A stretch of 64,000 nt of DNA from Mikania micrantha (GCA_009363875.1 CM018686.1:6634001-6698000), one strand, 5' to 3'; positions 23,446 to 36,190 are shown, counted from the first letter of the stretch. The notes: a model not told the origin generated them from the sequence alone. Made by a program: numbers and translations.

Positions 23446-26400
23446 TTGTGGTTTGTTGACAGTGGCTGCTCTAGGCACATGACAGGCAATAAGACTCATC
23501 TGCACAAATATGAACCATTCTTTGGTGGGTCTGTTGCATTTGCAAGTGATCCAGTGGGAGGTTACATCACAGGTATGGGCACAATCACAAATGGAAAGGT
23601 AAGCTTTGAGAATGTGCATTTTGTAAAAGAACTAAATTACAATTTACTAAGTGTATCACAGGTGTGTGATCAAAAGCACAACATGTTGTTTACTGAGCAT
23701 GAATGTATTGTTCTGAAGCCAGGATTTGTAGTTTCAAATGATCAAATCCTGCTTAGGGCTCCAAGAAGAAACAACATGTGTATGCTTGACATGAGCACAA
23801 CTGCACCACTCAGCAATATAAGTTGCTTTGTCTCAAAAGCCTCACTTGATGAATCATCTCTTTGGCACATGAGACTTTGTCATGTAAACCTTAAAATTAT
23901 GAATAAACTAGTCAAAAATAACTTAGTAACTGGTTTACCAACAAAGGAATTCATTTGTGTTGATAAATGTGTTGCATGCTTGACAGGTAAGCAGCACAAA
24001 ACATCTCATCATGCCAAAGAGGTAAATTTTATAACAACAGTCCTACATTTACCTCACATGGACTTGTTTGGCCCCACAATTGTTAAAAGTCTTGGTTGAA
24101 AGTCATATTGCTTGGTGGTCACTGATGATTTCTCTCGGTATACCTGGGTATTTTTCTTAAGTACCAAGGATGAAACTGCTGAGACCCTAAAGTCATTCAT
24201 ACTTAGGGTAGAGAATGAAAGTGACCACCATGTAAAGATAATCAGATCAGATCAAGAAACAGAATTCAAAAATCATGTTTTAAATTCTATTTGTGAAACT
24301 AAAGGTATCACAAGGAAATTCAGTGCTCCTAGGACTCCACAACAAAATGGTGTTGCTGAGAGAAGGAATAGAACACTAATTGAGGCTGCAAGAACCATGT
24401 TGTCTGATGTCAAACTTCCAATAACTTTTTGGGCAGAAGCAGTCAACACTGCCTGTTATGTCCAAAATAGAGTATTGGTAGTTAAGACACATGGTATGAC
24501 TCCTTATGAAATTTGGCATAAGAGAAATCCATTTATTGGATTTCTCAAACCATTTGGATATCAATGCACTATCTTGAATACTAAAGATCACTTAGCCAAG
24601 TTTGCTGAGAAATCAGCAGAGGGCTACTTTGTTGGGTACTCTTCACATGCAAAAGCATATAAAGTATACATCAAAGCTTCCAGAATTATTGAAGAGTCTG
24701 CAAATGTTCATTTCAATGAACATATTATCAATAAGCCTGGAACTGGTCCTGATTGGCTATTTGATCTTGATAGTTTTACATCTGTAATTAATCTGGTGAA
24801 AGAGTTTGTTCCAGAGTCACAGTCATCTACCACAGAATCCTCTCAGTCCACAAGAGAAGAAGACTTTCGTGTTGAACTGCCAATAGCTTCAAGACAAATC
24901 TTGGCAGAATCCACTTCAGCACACAATGATATTTCACAGTCTGAGATAGTAAACACATCTCATGTTGTTCCTTTAAGTGACTCTACTTCAGATCCAATGA
25001 GTCAGGAAGAAGATGTAAGTCCCTCAGCTGAAACAAACACATTGGGTACTTCTTCTCCCAGTAAAAGCCATCCCACCACAGTCCAAATTGAGAATCCACA
25101 AGATCTGCCAGAAATCCAGCTTGAGGTGGTACTTCCTAATCTTGAGTCAAGCAATCTGGATTTGGCTTCTCAGCTGGATGTAGTTCCAAGAACTCGGATT
25201 CATAACACTCATCCAGTTGAAAACATTATTGGTAATATTGAAGAAGGAGTAAGAACAAGAAGCTCTATGCATGAAGCAAACATTTGTTTGTTGTCTTACT
25301 TTCTGTCAAAAATAGAACCAAAGAAGGTTACTGAGGCATTGAAAGACAGCAGTTGGGTAGAAGCCATGCAGGAGGAGCTTCTTCAGTTTGAAAGACAAGG
25401 AGTTTGGAAGATTTGCCCTTTACCTAAGGGAAAGTATGCCGTTGGAACTAAATGGGTGTTCAGAAACAAAAAGGATGACAAAGGTGTTGTCATCAAGAAC
25501 AAAGCAAGGTTGGTGGTTCAAGGGTATACTCAGGAAGAAGGCATAGATTATGATGAAGTTTTTGCTCCAGTTGCAAGAATTGAAGCAATTAGAATATTTT
25601 TAGCCTTTGCAGCTGCGAAGAACTTCAAGGTGTTTCAAATGGATGTGAAGAGTGCCTTTCTTTATGGAAGGATTGACTAGGAGGTGTATGTGTTTCAACC
25701 TCCTGGCTTTGAAGATCCAAAGTTTCCTGATCATGTCTGTAAGCTTGATAAGGCTCTATATGGGCTGCATCAAGCTCCCAGAAAATGGTATGAAACTTTT
25801 TCTTCTTTTCTATTGACTAACAACTTCAAGAGAGGAACAATTGATAAAACTCTCTTCTTCAAGAAGTCCAATCAACATATCATGCTAGTACAGATCTATG
25901 TTGATGATATTATCTTTGGCTCTACTAATGAATCTCTCTGCAAGGATTTTGAATCATTGATGAAGTTCATGTTTGAAATGAGTTCAATGGGAGAACTCAC
26001 TTTCTTTCTTGGACTACAGGTGAAACAAACTCCTACAGGAATTTTCATTAGTCAATCAAAGTATGTCAAGGACATTCTGGAAAGATTCAAGCTTACTGAT
26101 TGCAAAGCTCTGGGAACTCCAATGTCCAAGACAACATCTCTTAGCCCTGACCTTGAGGGGGAGGATGTTGATCAACATCAATACAGAGCAATGATAGGTT
26201 CCTTGATGTATCTCACAGCAAGCAGGCCTGATATAATGTTTGCAACTTGCTTGTGTGCAAGATTTCAGGCCAATCCCAAAGTTTCACACATGCCTGATGT
26301 GAAAAGAATTTTTAGATACCTCAAAGGAGCACCAGGTCTAGGATTATGGTATCCTAGAAATGAAGATTTTCAGTTCATGGCATATACTGACAGTGATTAT

Positions 26401-26841
26401 GGAGGCTACAACATTAGCAAGAAATCCACATCAGGAGGATGTCAATTTCTTGGATCCAGAATTGTGTCTTGGCAATGGAAGAAACAATCATGTGTTTCTC
26501 CCTCTACTACAGAGGCAGAATACATAGCTGCTTCTAGCTACTGTGCACAAGTTATATGGATTCAAAATCAGATGAAGGATTATGGAGTAGAGCTGTTCAA
26601 TACTCCTATACAAATAGACAATTCCAGTTCAATCTCCATCACCAATAATCCTGTCAAGCACTCCAAGACCAAGCACATTGATATCAGGTATCATTTCATC
26701 AGAGATTGTGCAGAAAAGAAGTTGATTCATCTAGTCAAAGTTGATACAGAAAACAATTTGGCTAATCTTTTCACCAAGGCATTCGATGAAGGAAGATTCA
26801 GGTATTTAATAACAGCCATTGGCATGATTAACTTTGAATAA
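23446..26841 (+). pseudogene. copia pol: protease, integrase, RT, RNase H, with two internal stops
   Basis: Domains in order: protease WFVDSGCSRHMTG near 23449; pre-integrase zinc region (HMRLCHVN, then CVACLTGKQH) near 23860-24000; integrase core with VVTDD, IIRSDQETEF and NGVAERRNRT near 24112-24370; RT with AVGTKWVFRNK near 25440, QMDVKSAFLYG near 25640 and YVDDIIFGS near 25900; RNase H with YTDSDYGG near 26384 and STTEAEY near 26505. In-frame stops at 24097-24099 (after KSLG) and 25678-25680 (after GRID) each look like single-base changes. The integrase RSDxxTEF motif has QE where NG is usual. No frameshift is needed, so decay is modest, but no complete pol can be made. Confidence 0.9.
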
Positions 26842-27432
26842 TTGAATTAATAAGGAATGAATAATTCTTTGGAAGATAAACTTAAAGTATCTTCTGATGA
26901 GTAATTACTCTTCAGAAGATAGTTTAAGTCTTCGGAAGCATTACTCCTTCCTTATGTCGGAAGCTGTCACACTTTAGAAGATAATTCCCTTCTGAAGTAT
27001 TATTCTTCCGATACATTATAACTTCGGAAGCAACATCTTCTGAACCTACTCTTCAGAAGAAGATGTCTTCCGAAGAACAATCCTTCTGATGAATATATCT
27101 AAACCTTCAGAAGATACACTTCTGATGATATATTTATATATGCTTCGGAAGTAAGTATCTTCCAAAGAACATTTTTGGGTCCATGAACTACTTCCGATGA
27201 CTAATCCCCTCGGAAGCAACTCTGTCCTTAGAGAATTTTGAACATTAAAACAGTTGTTCTCGAAAGACCTTTTTCCGACATCCGGATCTCAAAAATTAAT
27301 GTGACTCTATATTAAATGCTGACATCCGAAGGTATAAAAGGATCTCCCGCTCGTTCATTTTCTCTCACCGTTTCATTTCAAAATTGATTTTCCCTTTTCT
27401 CTTCAAATTAAACCTAAAAACAGTTGATCGCC
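26842..27432 (+). other. pol-env spacer of the copia element, rich in CTTCGGAAG words
   Basis: No gene. From 26860 to 27200 words of the type CTTCGGAAG/CTTCCGAAG and one-base variants (CTTCTGAAG, CTTCAGAAG, TTCTGATGA) recur roughly every 15-40 bases. A possible splice acceptor for env-like RNA may lie here; I cannot place it. Confidence 0.6.
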
Positions 27433-30400
27433 ATGGAATTTCTTGCCTTCAGACCCTCTCACAATCTTCCTGCGGAGTTATCAGCAGACAATGATGCTGA
27501 TTTTGCTCCAATCATCTCCTTCCTTCGAAGGAGCAGGTATTTATTCGCTCTCACAGTTCAACCCCTGGTGTATGAGTAGTATCACCAACAATTTAGGGCT
27601 TCTTGTTCAGTTTCTTCATCTCCCAATGGTCGGATTCTCCACGCCACCATTGATGCTCATCCTATCTCCATTACTGTGGAGACCATCTGTCGGCATCTTC
27701 AACTTAGTGATGCCGAGGGAAGGGTCTCAATCACAAAGGATGAGGTAGCATCGACCTTTAGGTCAATGGGGGAAGGTCCTCTCCCGTCAACAACTTATTT
27801 GAAGGGTAGAGTGTCCTATAATTATAAGTACCTCATACATTTATTTTTGCACTGTCTTTCTAATAAGACAGGTGGTTGGGATCAAGTCCCATCTGACTTA
27901 GCTTCGGCTATTCATGGCTTGGTCTCAAACCAACTTTTTAACTTTTCTGCTTTCATTTTCAATAAGTTGGTAGACAATATTTCGTCTCCAAAGAAATTTT
28001 GTATGTATCCCAGATTTTTGCAGCACATCTTTGATAGTGAGTTGGGTTCTGTCCTTTCACTCACTGGGAATACATACAAAGTGCCCTTGGTCTCTTCCAA
28101 GGTTTTTGTTCAGTTAAAGAAGAAGAGTAACCAGTTCTCTGGGAACTTCACTCCTCTTCTTCCCTCTATGGAGATATCTACTCCACAAGGTGACAGCTCT
28201 GTTGCACCCACAAATGTTGAACCCACACCTTCTACATATGTTCCTCACCCCATAAAGATCACCTACAAACGCCGCCGAACCCCTGAACAGCTCTCTACAG
28301 CTGTCCAGGCCCCTTCATCCGAACCCATCAAGAAAAAGGTGAAAAGAACTGCCAAAGGCACAGTTCCACCTAAGGTGAAGAACACACCTGTTGTCATTCC
28401 ACAGGTTCTTCCTCTGGAACCTGTGACTGCCCTCAACCTGCCTGAAAGCCCTCAGAGTATGTCACAACACATACCTGAGAATATCCAAAGGGATGCCCCC
28501 ATTATTGAGTCTGCTTCTGATGAAGAAACTCCATTAGATCAGAGACTGTCTCCCAGGTCTCCAGGCTCTTATCACCCAGAACTCCCCCCACCCATTCTAT
28601 TACCCAGGCTCAAGGAACTTCTGTGGCTGTGGAGGAACCACTCTCACCCACTACCCAAACTCTGCTGAGAGTGGTGACACAGTTACAGGCAAGGTTCCCT
28701 GACCCAGAGCCTACCACTTCAGAGGTTGACCCTAGGAATTCAGAAAGGGTCAATGTAGATGAGGCTGCTACTAATGTTGAACCTTCTCAGGTTCTTTAGG
28801 ACAGTGGTACAGACAATAGGACCCCAACTGCGGCAACCCACACTGGGGAGGACTTCTTTGAAGCCCTTCTCAATGAGGGGAACCCAGGGTGCCAAGAAAC
28901 CACATCTGGTGGTGGAGGTGCAGGAGCCAGGCTCGGGACTCCATCGCCCAATGACTCCACTCATGTGGATGAGGGCACCAACACATAGGAATTAACGGCC
29001 ACAATTACATCCCTCCAAGCCAGGGTAGCTCACCTGGAAGCTGAGGTTGCTACCATGTGGCTGGAGGTCCAAGCCAAGGAGGCAACAATCTTGGACCTTA
29101 GAAGGTGCCCTCCAGTGATCCTCCAACCCTTTCATCCTGATCCTTCTACATCTACCTTTGTCTCCCCTGATGCTACCAAAAGGGGGGAGAAGGTACCATC
29201 TGAAGGGTCAGGACCACAAGCAGAAGAAGTGGAAGTTGCACAAGATGCCAATCCATCCATAGTCACATTGACTAATGAATAGGATGACTTCTTGGGCACT
29301 TACTTTCATCACTCTACAACTTCTTCTTCTGATGATGATGATAGTGAGGCTGCCATAGAGATTGAGCAAGAGCTCACAACAGATCTCTCTATGGAGCCTC
29401 ACTCCCCTGTTGGGGCTCAACAGTCCCCCTCTAGGACTAAGTCTCCTCATGAGACTACAGCCCAGGTTACCATGGAGGATACTACTCAAGAAGAACAACC
29501 TATCTCCATGGAGCCTATGTCCCCTTCTGGGACAAAGGCTGCTGAAGACCTCTCCTCCATTCCTGAGCACTTTGTGGATACTGCTAAGGAATCACCCAAG
29601 TTGGTTGGTCAACTGGAGGAGGCAGTGAATGCTAAGGTTAACTCCGAAGCTGCAGCTGCTTCCGAAGGCCCAGTCATTATTGATGATTCCTCCACAGAGG
29701 AGATACTTGCCGATGAACCAACTGGCGAGGCTACAGGATCCATCTCCTCTAGGGCAAAACTAATGGACAAAGGAAAAAGGAAACTAACCCCAGAGGAGGA
29801 AGCTGAAATAGAGGAGAGGAGGCCAAAGAAGATGAATGGCCGACCAGACACCTCCATGGATGATGATCTTATCAAGTTCTCTGGTCAAATCCAAGAGAAA
29901 GGGTATGATATTGATGAGGTGCTTCTCGGGTCGGTTCTAGAGATGGCTGCTGAGCTGGAGAAGGTGCAGCAGCAAGAACAGGCAGCTGCTGCATCCAAAT
30001 CCATGACTGCACTTACAAAGAAACAAAGGGATAAAGCCTACAGAGACAAGATGAAGGCTATCCTCCTGCAGTATGGCTTCCATGCTCGGCAGCTAGGCCC
30101 TATGAAGAACTCAACCATGGATATGCATGTCAGAGATATCAAGGCTAAAGTAGCCAGAGGTGAGTTGCCTTCAATTGAGCAGATACAAGCTCAAAGGACA
30201 AGCCTAAACTTAGGCTTAGGTTTAGGGGGAGGAGCAACAATTGAAATTCACATCTTTGGATCTGGGATCAAAGAAGGTGAAGAGGCCATGTATTGGGAAG
30301 CAACAAAAGCCATGTTCCCCAACATGTTCCCCCTAAACCCTAAAGAAGAACAAGCCTCTCCTCCATCAAGTCCTTCTTTAGACAACATGCCAATCTCTTC

Positions 30401-31037
30401 AGTGATCAAGATCAACAAGGGTAAAAAGGCTGCAAGGAAACAACAATCAACAGACCCTGATCCTGAGAGACAATCAAAGGCTGATGAGAGGAGTAAAGAA
30501 CATCCTAGTTCTAAGGATGCAGGCCCAGAGCCCACTGCAAGAACAGATGAAGCAGTGGGCTCCAATGTGGAAGAACAACAGGCCAGAGATCAGAGGAGTC
30601 AAGCTATTGCCCAAGATAGACCAAGATTTAGAAGAAGAAAGAGCATAGCTAGAAGGAAAAAGAGAACCACTGACATCTCCTCTGACTCTGAGCCAGATTC
30701 AGAACCCTCAGAACCAAGAGCCACACCAAAACCTTCAAAGCCTGTGGAACATCCAAGAGACATTCGTGGCCTGATGCATGATCATTCTTACATCCCTATA
30801 GTGAAATGGAGCTTTAATGCACTTCATAAGGAATTCACTCTCACTCAGTTCAATGGAGGAATAAAGGTCTTGGATATCATGCAACTGATGGTGTTGGCTC
30901 CACCATTTGTTTTTGATCTTGAGAAACTCCCTCTTGAAAATCCAAACAATGGATTAGATGGGAGAATAGCCATCAAATGGGTGAAGGCTAGAGCTGAAGT
31001 TCTGAGGGGAGAGAGGGTGACAAGGAGAATCAGATAA
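27433..31037 (+). pseudogene. env-like third ORF of the SIRE-type element, broken
   Basis: The start at 27433 (MEFLAFRPSHN) fits the start typical of the extra ORF of SIRE-type elements. The first 48 codons end in TAG at 27577-27579. Reading continues in frame to 28668, a frameshift lies about 28560-28680, then stops occur at 28797, 28986 and 29280, and the last part is open from 29292 to 31037. The N-terminal ~230 residues are the conserved globular part. The middle is Pro/Ser/Thr-rich with a coiled-coil-like LQARVAHLEAEVA stretch near 29020. The C-terminal 580 codons are charged and low-complexity, with a conserved-looking end. I see no convincing signal peptide or membrane segment, so the 'env' name is by position only. 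Confidence 0.75.
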
Positions 31038-31069
31038 GAAGTTTTGGTAGCATCAGCCTAGAAGGAGAC

Positions 31070-31953
31070 TGTAAAGACTAATAAAGGCTGATGATCACCA
31101 AACTTCTATTTTGTCTAAGTATCAGACACTACAAAGACAAACAGCCTTCGGAAGGAAGGAGTTCCTCTTCGGAAGCAACATTGCTTCCGAAGGGTAACTC
31201 ACTCCTACTGAAGGCTGTACAAGACAAACACTTCGGAAGGCCAACACTTAGAGTTAAAGCTTCTGAAGACATAATGCTTCTGAAGAACTAAAGGCTTCCG
31301 AAGACTAACAGCTTCCGAAGATTCTCTTCTGCACCCAAAGACAAAGACAAAGACTTCCGAGGTTTATCATCTGACAAAGACTGTAGCTGAAGTACTTTTC
31401 TAGTACAAAAGGGACTGACACAAGACATGCTGGTCTGAGTAAAAACAAAGATAACATACCGATAGTCAGACACAACACCTTACTTCCCTTCCTCAGCAAT
31501 AAATGCGAAAGATCGTCTGAAGCCTTGAAGATCAACAACATTAAATGCCTTTTGTATTTAGCTAGTCTTTGTAAAGTCAATGTCTATATGTGTAATGATT
31601 GTAATTAAGTGTCTTAGCCTGTTAAGACACTTTACATACTAGAATAAGCTTTACTTTATTTATTGTCTAGTATACCCAACTTGTATTCCTAAGAGTATAC
31701 GGTTGTAGCCTTGGCTATATAACCTCTCATTGGGCTTGTACGTGTTCTGGCTTGTCTGTTTACACTGGTAATACTTTGAGAGAAATATATCTTTGAGCTT
31801 GAATTTGTTCTTGTGTTCTTACTGACTATTCAAAGAATATTTGTTTGCCATTGAGTGTTTGTGAGATCCTTCTAACAGGTATTCCGCATCTGTTAGATTG
31901 CAAGAGAGAAATACTTGTGAAGTGTTGTTTGAAGTAAACGACCCGATCCAACA
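31070..31953 (+). repeat. probable 3' LTR of the copia element
   Basis: A purine stretch GAAGGAGA precedes TGTAAAGACTAA at 31070, and the sequence ends near CCGATCCAACA at 31953. A TATATAA box at 31716-31722 is followed by AT-rich transcribed-looking sequence. CTTCGGAAG-type words are dense at 31144-31360. The boundaries cannot be checked against a 5' LTR, which is outside the window. Confidence 0.5.
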
Positions 31954-32390
31954 ACATATAACCCAAAAGTGGAAGGAAGAAAAAGGAAATCCTTGCTGAA
32001 AGTAAGATTCCTACTTTTGTGATAAAAAGGTATAATGAATGATAGCCTGCATAAAGGTGAAAGGCCATAAAGTCAACATCAGTCAAGCACTTACACAAAA
32101 ATAGAAACATCACTAAAGCCAAGGTCAAACTCCATAACATATAAAATATAAGCTTCCACAAAAGGAAGATTGTATTCTGCATCTTCTTAGCCAAATTGAA
32201 TATAAATACCAAGCTCAAGAAGGAAGCAAGGTACGTTCACCATAACCTTTCATCTTCTGCAATTTCTCAATTATTCTCACAACCTTCTCAAAAACCTATA
32301 CTTATTTTCACGCCGGAGTCTTGACCACAGGAGACCCCTCCTATGGTGAGGCTAACGGTGTTCTTTGCTGTGTCTTAGCAGAAATACTAA
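31954..32390 (+). repeat. possible Tat-type gypsy LTR fragment
   Basis: The stretch near 32310-32385 (ACGCCGGAGTCTTGACC, then GGAGACCCC, ending TGTGTCTTAGCAG) resembles the U5 end of Tat-lineage LTRs as I remember them. The rest has no coding potential. Low certainty. Confidence 0.3.
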
Positions 32391-33083
32391 TCCATTTTGT
32401 TGTGAAGTATGTTGACATGTGGTTTCAAGTAACATTCCCTCTTAAGTATAAGACTTCATCATTCGATATGAACTTCCCTTTGTTGTAAGACAAAATTTTC
32501 TTAATATTTTTGTTGAATTGTGTTTTAATCAATTTGCAAAAACCAATAAGCAATCACTTGCCTCATACTTGTGATTTAAAAGAAAGACATGCCCATTCGG
32601 CTAAGATCACCAACTATTGTCAAGCAATAGTTGGCTCATGTTACCAAAACCTTACGATATTTCCCTGCATGTCACAACGCAAAAGTTCAAAACAATCCCT
32701 TGTTTAATAGAATTACCAGAAAAAGGAATTCTAGAAAACTCAACTTTCAAACAAGAATCACAAGTAGCAGCATTTGTTTATCAAGGAATTGAATAAATTA
32801 AGTAGCAACCATAGCCATCCTATTATTTCTCCCGTCCTCAATCCAATAAAACTTGGCCAACATTTACGTGTCCTAAAATGGCCTTGAGTTTAAGCCTTGC
32901 ATCACAAAACATTCGGGAAAGAATGTTCCGAAACATTGGAGATCCTTAGTTAAATGACTAACACTACACGTGTCAATAAAATTAAAAAAATAATAATCAT
33001 CTATAGCATCGACATGTCATCGCTGACATGTTGTCACCCCAAGCTTACTTTCGACGACGACTTTTGTCATCGTTGTAGGTATC
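32391..33083. other. gene-free stretch; decayed antisense copia sequence at its end
   Basis: AT-rich, with no convincing frame. The last ~90 bases abut the hAT insertion and continue after it as antisense copia pol sequence (34301 onward), so they are probably part of the same relic. Nothing else recognised. Confidence 0.4.
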
Positions 33084-33091
33084 ATCGCTAC

Positions 33092-34292
33092 CAGGGCCGG
33101 TCTAGTGGGCCAAGCAACCCATGCAAGGGCTTAGGGCCCCCAAAAATATAAGGCCCCCAATTTTTAATTTTTTTTATATATATGTGGGCTTTTTTTTAAC
33201 TTAGTTTCCAGTGTTACAACACTTAAGAAAGAGTAACAGTGGAGGCCCAGCCGTCCTAGCCCAAATGAAAAAAAACGTCGCTCACTCTCTCTCTTAGTTG
33301 CTCGGGGGGCACACTGACCCACACCGGAGATTGGCTATTCCCTTGTCAAAGTTTAATGTTGACAAGGGAATAGCACATCTGGGGGGCACACTGACCCACA
33401 CCGGAGATTGGAGTAATCCGATCTTGGCTATCACTCGCCAGGAAACTGAAGATAGCACGTTGGGTTAGTTTAACTGCCGTTCAAAAAAAGATTTTTAGGG
33501 TTTCTACTTTCTAAGTTTTTGGAGAATGGGATCTCTGTCGATCGAAGAGTGGAAGACTGGAAGCCGAGGAAACGGTCCACTGGTTTATATTGGAATATGG
33601 AGATGGAAACGATTTCACTATTCCAAGAGACTGGGAGACAAAGAGGCACATGAAGATGACTATTGACAAACATTTGAAGCAAGAAGGGGGAAGAACTCGG
33701 GAATCACGTTGGAAAGCAATTAGGTATTCCTTAACTCATATTTGTTTTATTGAAAAGGGATTCCTATTTCAATGATTGAAGAGGCATTCATGCTTCTATG
33801 ATTTTTGTCTATGTTAATTGCTATCGAGCCACGGATGAGGAGTGAGGCTTGTCGTCTTGACTTAGAGTTGCTTGCTAATTGACTCTGCATTTGCTTGCAT
33901 CTATGATTTTTGTCTGTCTTGGTTAATTGACTATGTTCTAATTCTAGTTATGTAGTTTTAGCTTGAGCTGGTGCGCGGTGGCTAAAGTGTGAAAGGTCCA
34001 TCAGATTCTGGGAATTGTTAAGCATGTAAAGGGTCCATTCGATCTTGTTCTGCACTTCTTGTTTTGCTTGAGTGTTTCTCTAACAGCTGTCACGAATTAT
34101 TTCTTGTATATTAGTGATTTGTTATTGTTGATTACTTGATTTCATTTGCTACTAGAGTTCTAGTTAATATTATGTCAAATAGAAATCGTAAAAACGAATC
34201 AGGCTGTTCAAAAACAAAATTTATGTCTCTAGTAAAAGGGCCCCGTAATGTATCTTACGCTTGGGGCCACCAAAAGCCTTGAGCCGGCCCTG
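33092..34292. mobile_element. non-autonomous hAT element (1201 bp) with perfect 8-bp target duplication
   Basis: Ends are CAGGGCCGG... and ...CCGGCCCTG, terminal inverted repeats typical of one hAT group. ATCGCTAC stands on both sides (33084-33091 and 34293-34300), the 8-bp duplication expected of hAT. No transposase frame is inside. A 31-base direct repeat at 33304-33334 and 33381-33411 brackets a small hairpin-containing insertion, described in findings. The element sits in an antisense copia relic, which is continuous once it is removed. Confidence 0.88.
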
Positions 34293-36190
34293 ATCGCTAC
34301 AAATGTCTTTCGTTGTAGTGTATCAGATAGAAGATTAAAAGTAAAAAAGGATCGTAAAGGACATCATGTATTTTGGTTCCATTTGATAATCTACATGGTC
34401 AATTCCCATTAAGGGTAAAGAGTCGCCATCTGGAATGGTGATGCGCAGTTCACGTGAAGTTCCAGTTTCTTGCCTGAAACATAAATTATGTTATGGGTGC
34501 AACCCAAATCCACAACCCACTCATCGCTTTTACCATGTTTACCTGCTATATTCACCATAGTTTAGATCGACTGTCAGGACCTTCTTGTTTTACATCCTGC
34601 CTTGGCTATTCCCTTGTCAACATTAGCCTTTTTTGGGCCACCACTTAGGATACCTGATGCTTTAAAAAATCCGTTGCGATTATGCCCATCCTTTCCACAA
34701 AAATCATATTTTTGTTGTTTATGATTCTTTTACATTTTTTTGTCCTAATATGTTTTGTGTTTTGTCCACCGGCCCCTTCTCGTTTCATGAAGGATTAAAA
34801 TGCAAGAGTCTTGATGTTGGTCTTCTTTCGTGTGGCGTAGCCCTTTGTTGCTCGTCCTCTGCAACAAGGTGACGCCTCACCTAAAGATGGATTTGGCTTT
34901 GTCGCCAATACACCAGGATTGATTGTTGAGTATTCCCTATAAAAATCGTATAGCCTTTCTTTATCTCTTATTTCTCCCAACTTCTTAGTGATACCGCAAC
35001 TACAACAAGCTTACGAAGAATTTGGTATTGAAAAAGGCAAGCCAATTTCATCCCAGATCGATCTCAATCTAGTGTAGTAGGCCGAGACAAAGGTGCCATC
35101 TTTCCTGGTTGTGCTAAGAAGTTGTTTCAACTCGTATGCCCCGGTTGTTGAATCTTTCCCTAATCGCTCATACATGTGCTCCCAGATCTCATCGATAGTG
35201 TTAGTGTATTTAAGCCACCCCTTATATCTTTTTCCATGGTTGTAGCTAACCAACCCTTAATCATAGCAACGTTGCATCGTTCTTTCTCAGCTACTACTTA
35301 ATGGTCACATAAACAAAACCTATTTTGTTTTTGACAAACAGAAATTATCCGTCTCGAGTATCCAATAGAGATAGTTGTTATCATTTAAGGTGTCATTTAC
35401 GTGCATTTGCCTTAGGTAATCTGATGGATGAAGATAATATGGCGAATTGTAATCAGGGTCTTGGTCTTTAGCTTTGGAACTGGAACTGTCCTTCTCACCG
35501 GCCATGCTAGGTGGCTTAGAGATCGTCGATGCCTTTAGGGTTTGGTTATTTTGGTAGAGTGGTAGGTCATAGGTGACATGCTCTGATACCATGTAAATTT
35601 TGGATGTAGTTTCTGCTTATTCAAAATTGTGTGTTATGTCTTTACTATAAAACAAGGAATATATATACACCGAAGATGCAAGTTAAACAAGGAAGCAAAA
35701 ATAAATGAGAGAATATATATGCATGAATATTTTACAAGTAAATGAGATTTACACGAGACCGGTGAGATTTCAAGTTAAGTTCAGTTCAGCTAGTCTTATT
35801 AATTAGATCACCTGTGCGTGCCGTATTTAGTTCAAAATTCCTTTCTTTCTACCAGTTCTTACATAAGAATTTGCAGGAAGTAAACGAAGTCTTTCCTTCC
35901 GAAATCCACTCCTGAAGTCACGTCTTTCAGTACTGGGACTGAAGTAAAGTACTTTCGAGTTGCTCTCAAGTATTCTGGTTAAAATGATTTGAAATTCACA
36001 AATTCGAATTTGATTCAAAAATTGCAATTTGAATTCGGTTTGGATATTAATTATTAATAATATCCAAACTCGAATTCATTATTTGATTGCAAATAGCCAA
36101 AAATCAACGGTGTATCCAATCCAACCAATCTGATTATGATTTAATGTAAGCCTAGGAATTGTTGGAATATTAATTATTAATAATCGCATA
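34293..36190 (-). pseudogene. antisense Ty1/copia fragment, unit 1 (LTR/primer site, gag, protease start)
   Basis: On the minus strand the tRNA-Met primer word TGGTATCAGAG lies at 35581-35591, so the higher coordinates up to about 36190 are LTR-like. Gag starts about 35505 (MAGEKDSSSSK) with the copia YYLHPSDYLRQ motif near 35440, then EIWEHMYERLG near 35180, ATKPNPSLGEA near 34890 and a decayed zinc knuckle (CGKDGHNRN) near 34690. A protease-like WVVDLGCTHNI follows near 34520. Frames are broken between pieces. The fragment ends at the hAT insertion and its trace continues left of it. It lies at the 3' side of TNL exon 3, apparently in its intron. Confidence 0.7.

Larger units (their letters stand above)
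1..31953 (+). mobile_element. SIRE/Maximus-type Ty1/copia retrotransposon (outer host of the nest), 5' end outside window
   Basis: A copia polyprotein is read in pieces on the plus strand: gag up to 1525, the rest of gag from 23037, then protease, integrase, RT and RNase H in copia order to 26841, an env-like frame to about 31037, and a probable 3' LTR to about 31953. Copia order (integrase before RT) plus a long third frame after pol is the hallmark of the SIRE/Maximus lineage. The 21.5 kb between 1526 and 23036 is a younger gypsy insertion. Several stops and frameshifts show the copy is dead. The 5' LTR and the start of gag lie upstream of base 1, so its target duplication cannot be tested. 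Confidence 0.85.

Noticed and set aside
26880..27200. Heat-shock elements from TTC/GAA words
   Set aside because: The inverted TTC and GAA are one base apart in CTTCGGAAG; the heat-shock element needs two.
32954..33151. 65-residue plus-strand frame near the hAT left end
   Set aside because: It runs across the hAT insertion point and has no family similarity I can see.
35320..35592. Start of copia gag at the first ATG (35592)
   Set aside because: That ATG overlaps the tRNA-Met primer site TGGTATCAGAG, so it is non-coding leader; MAGEKD near 35505 is the better start.
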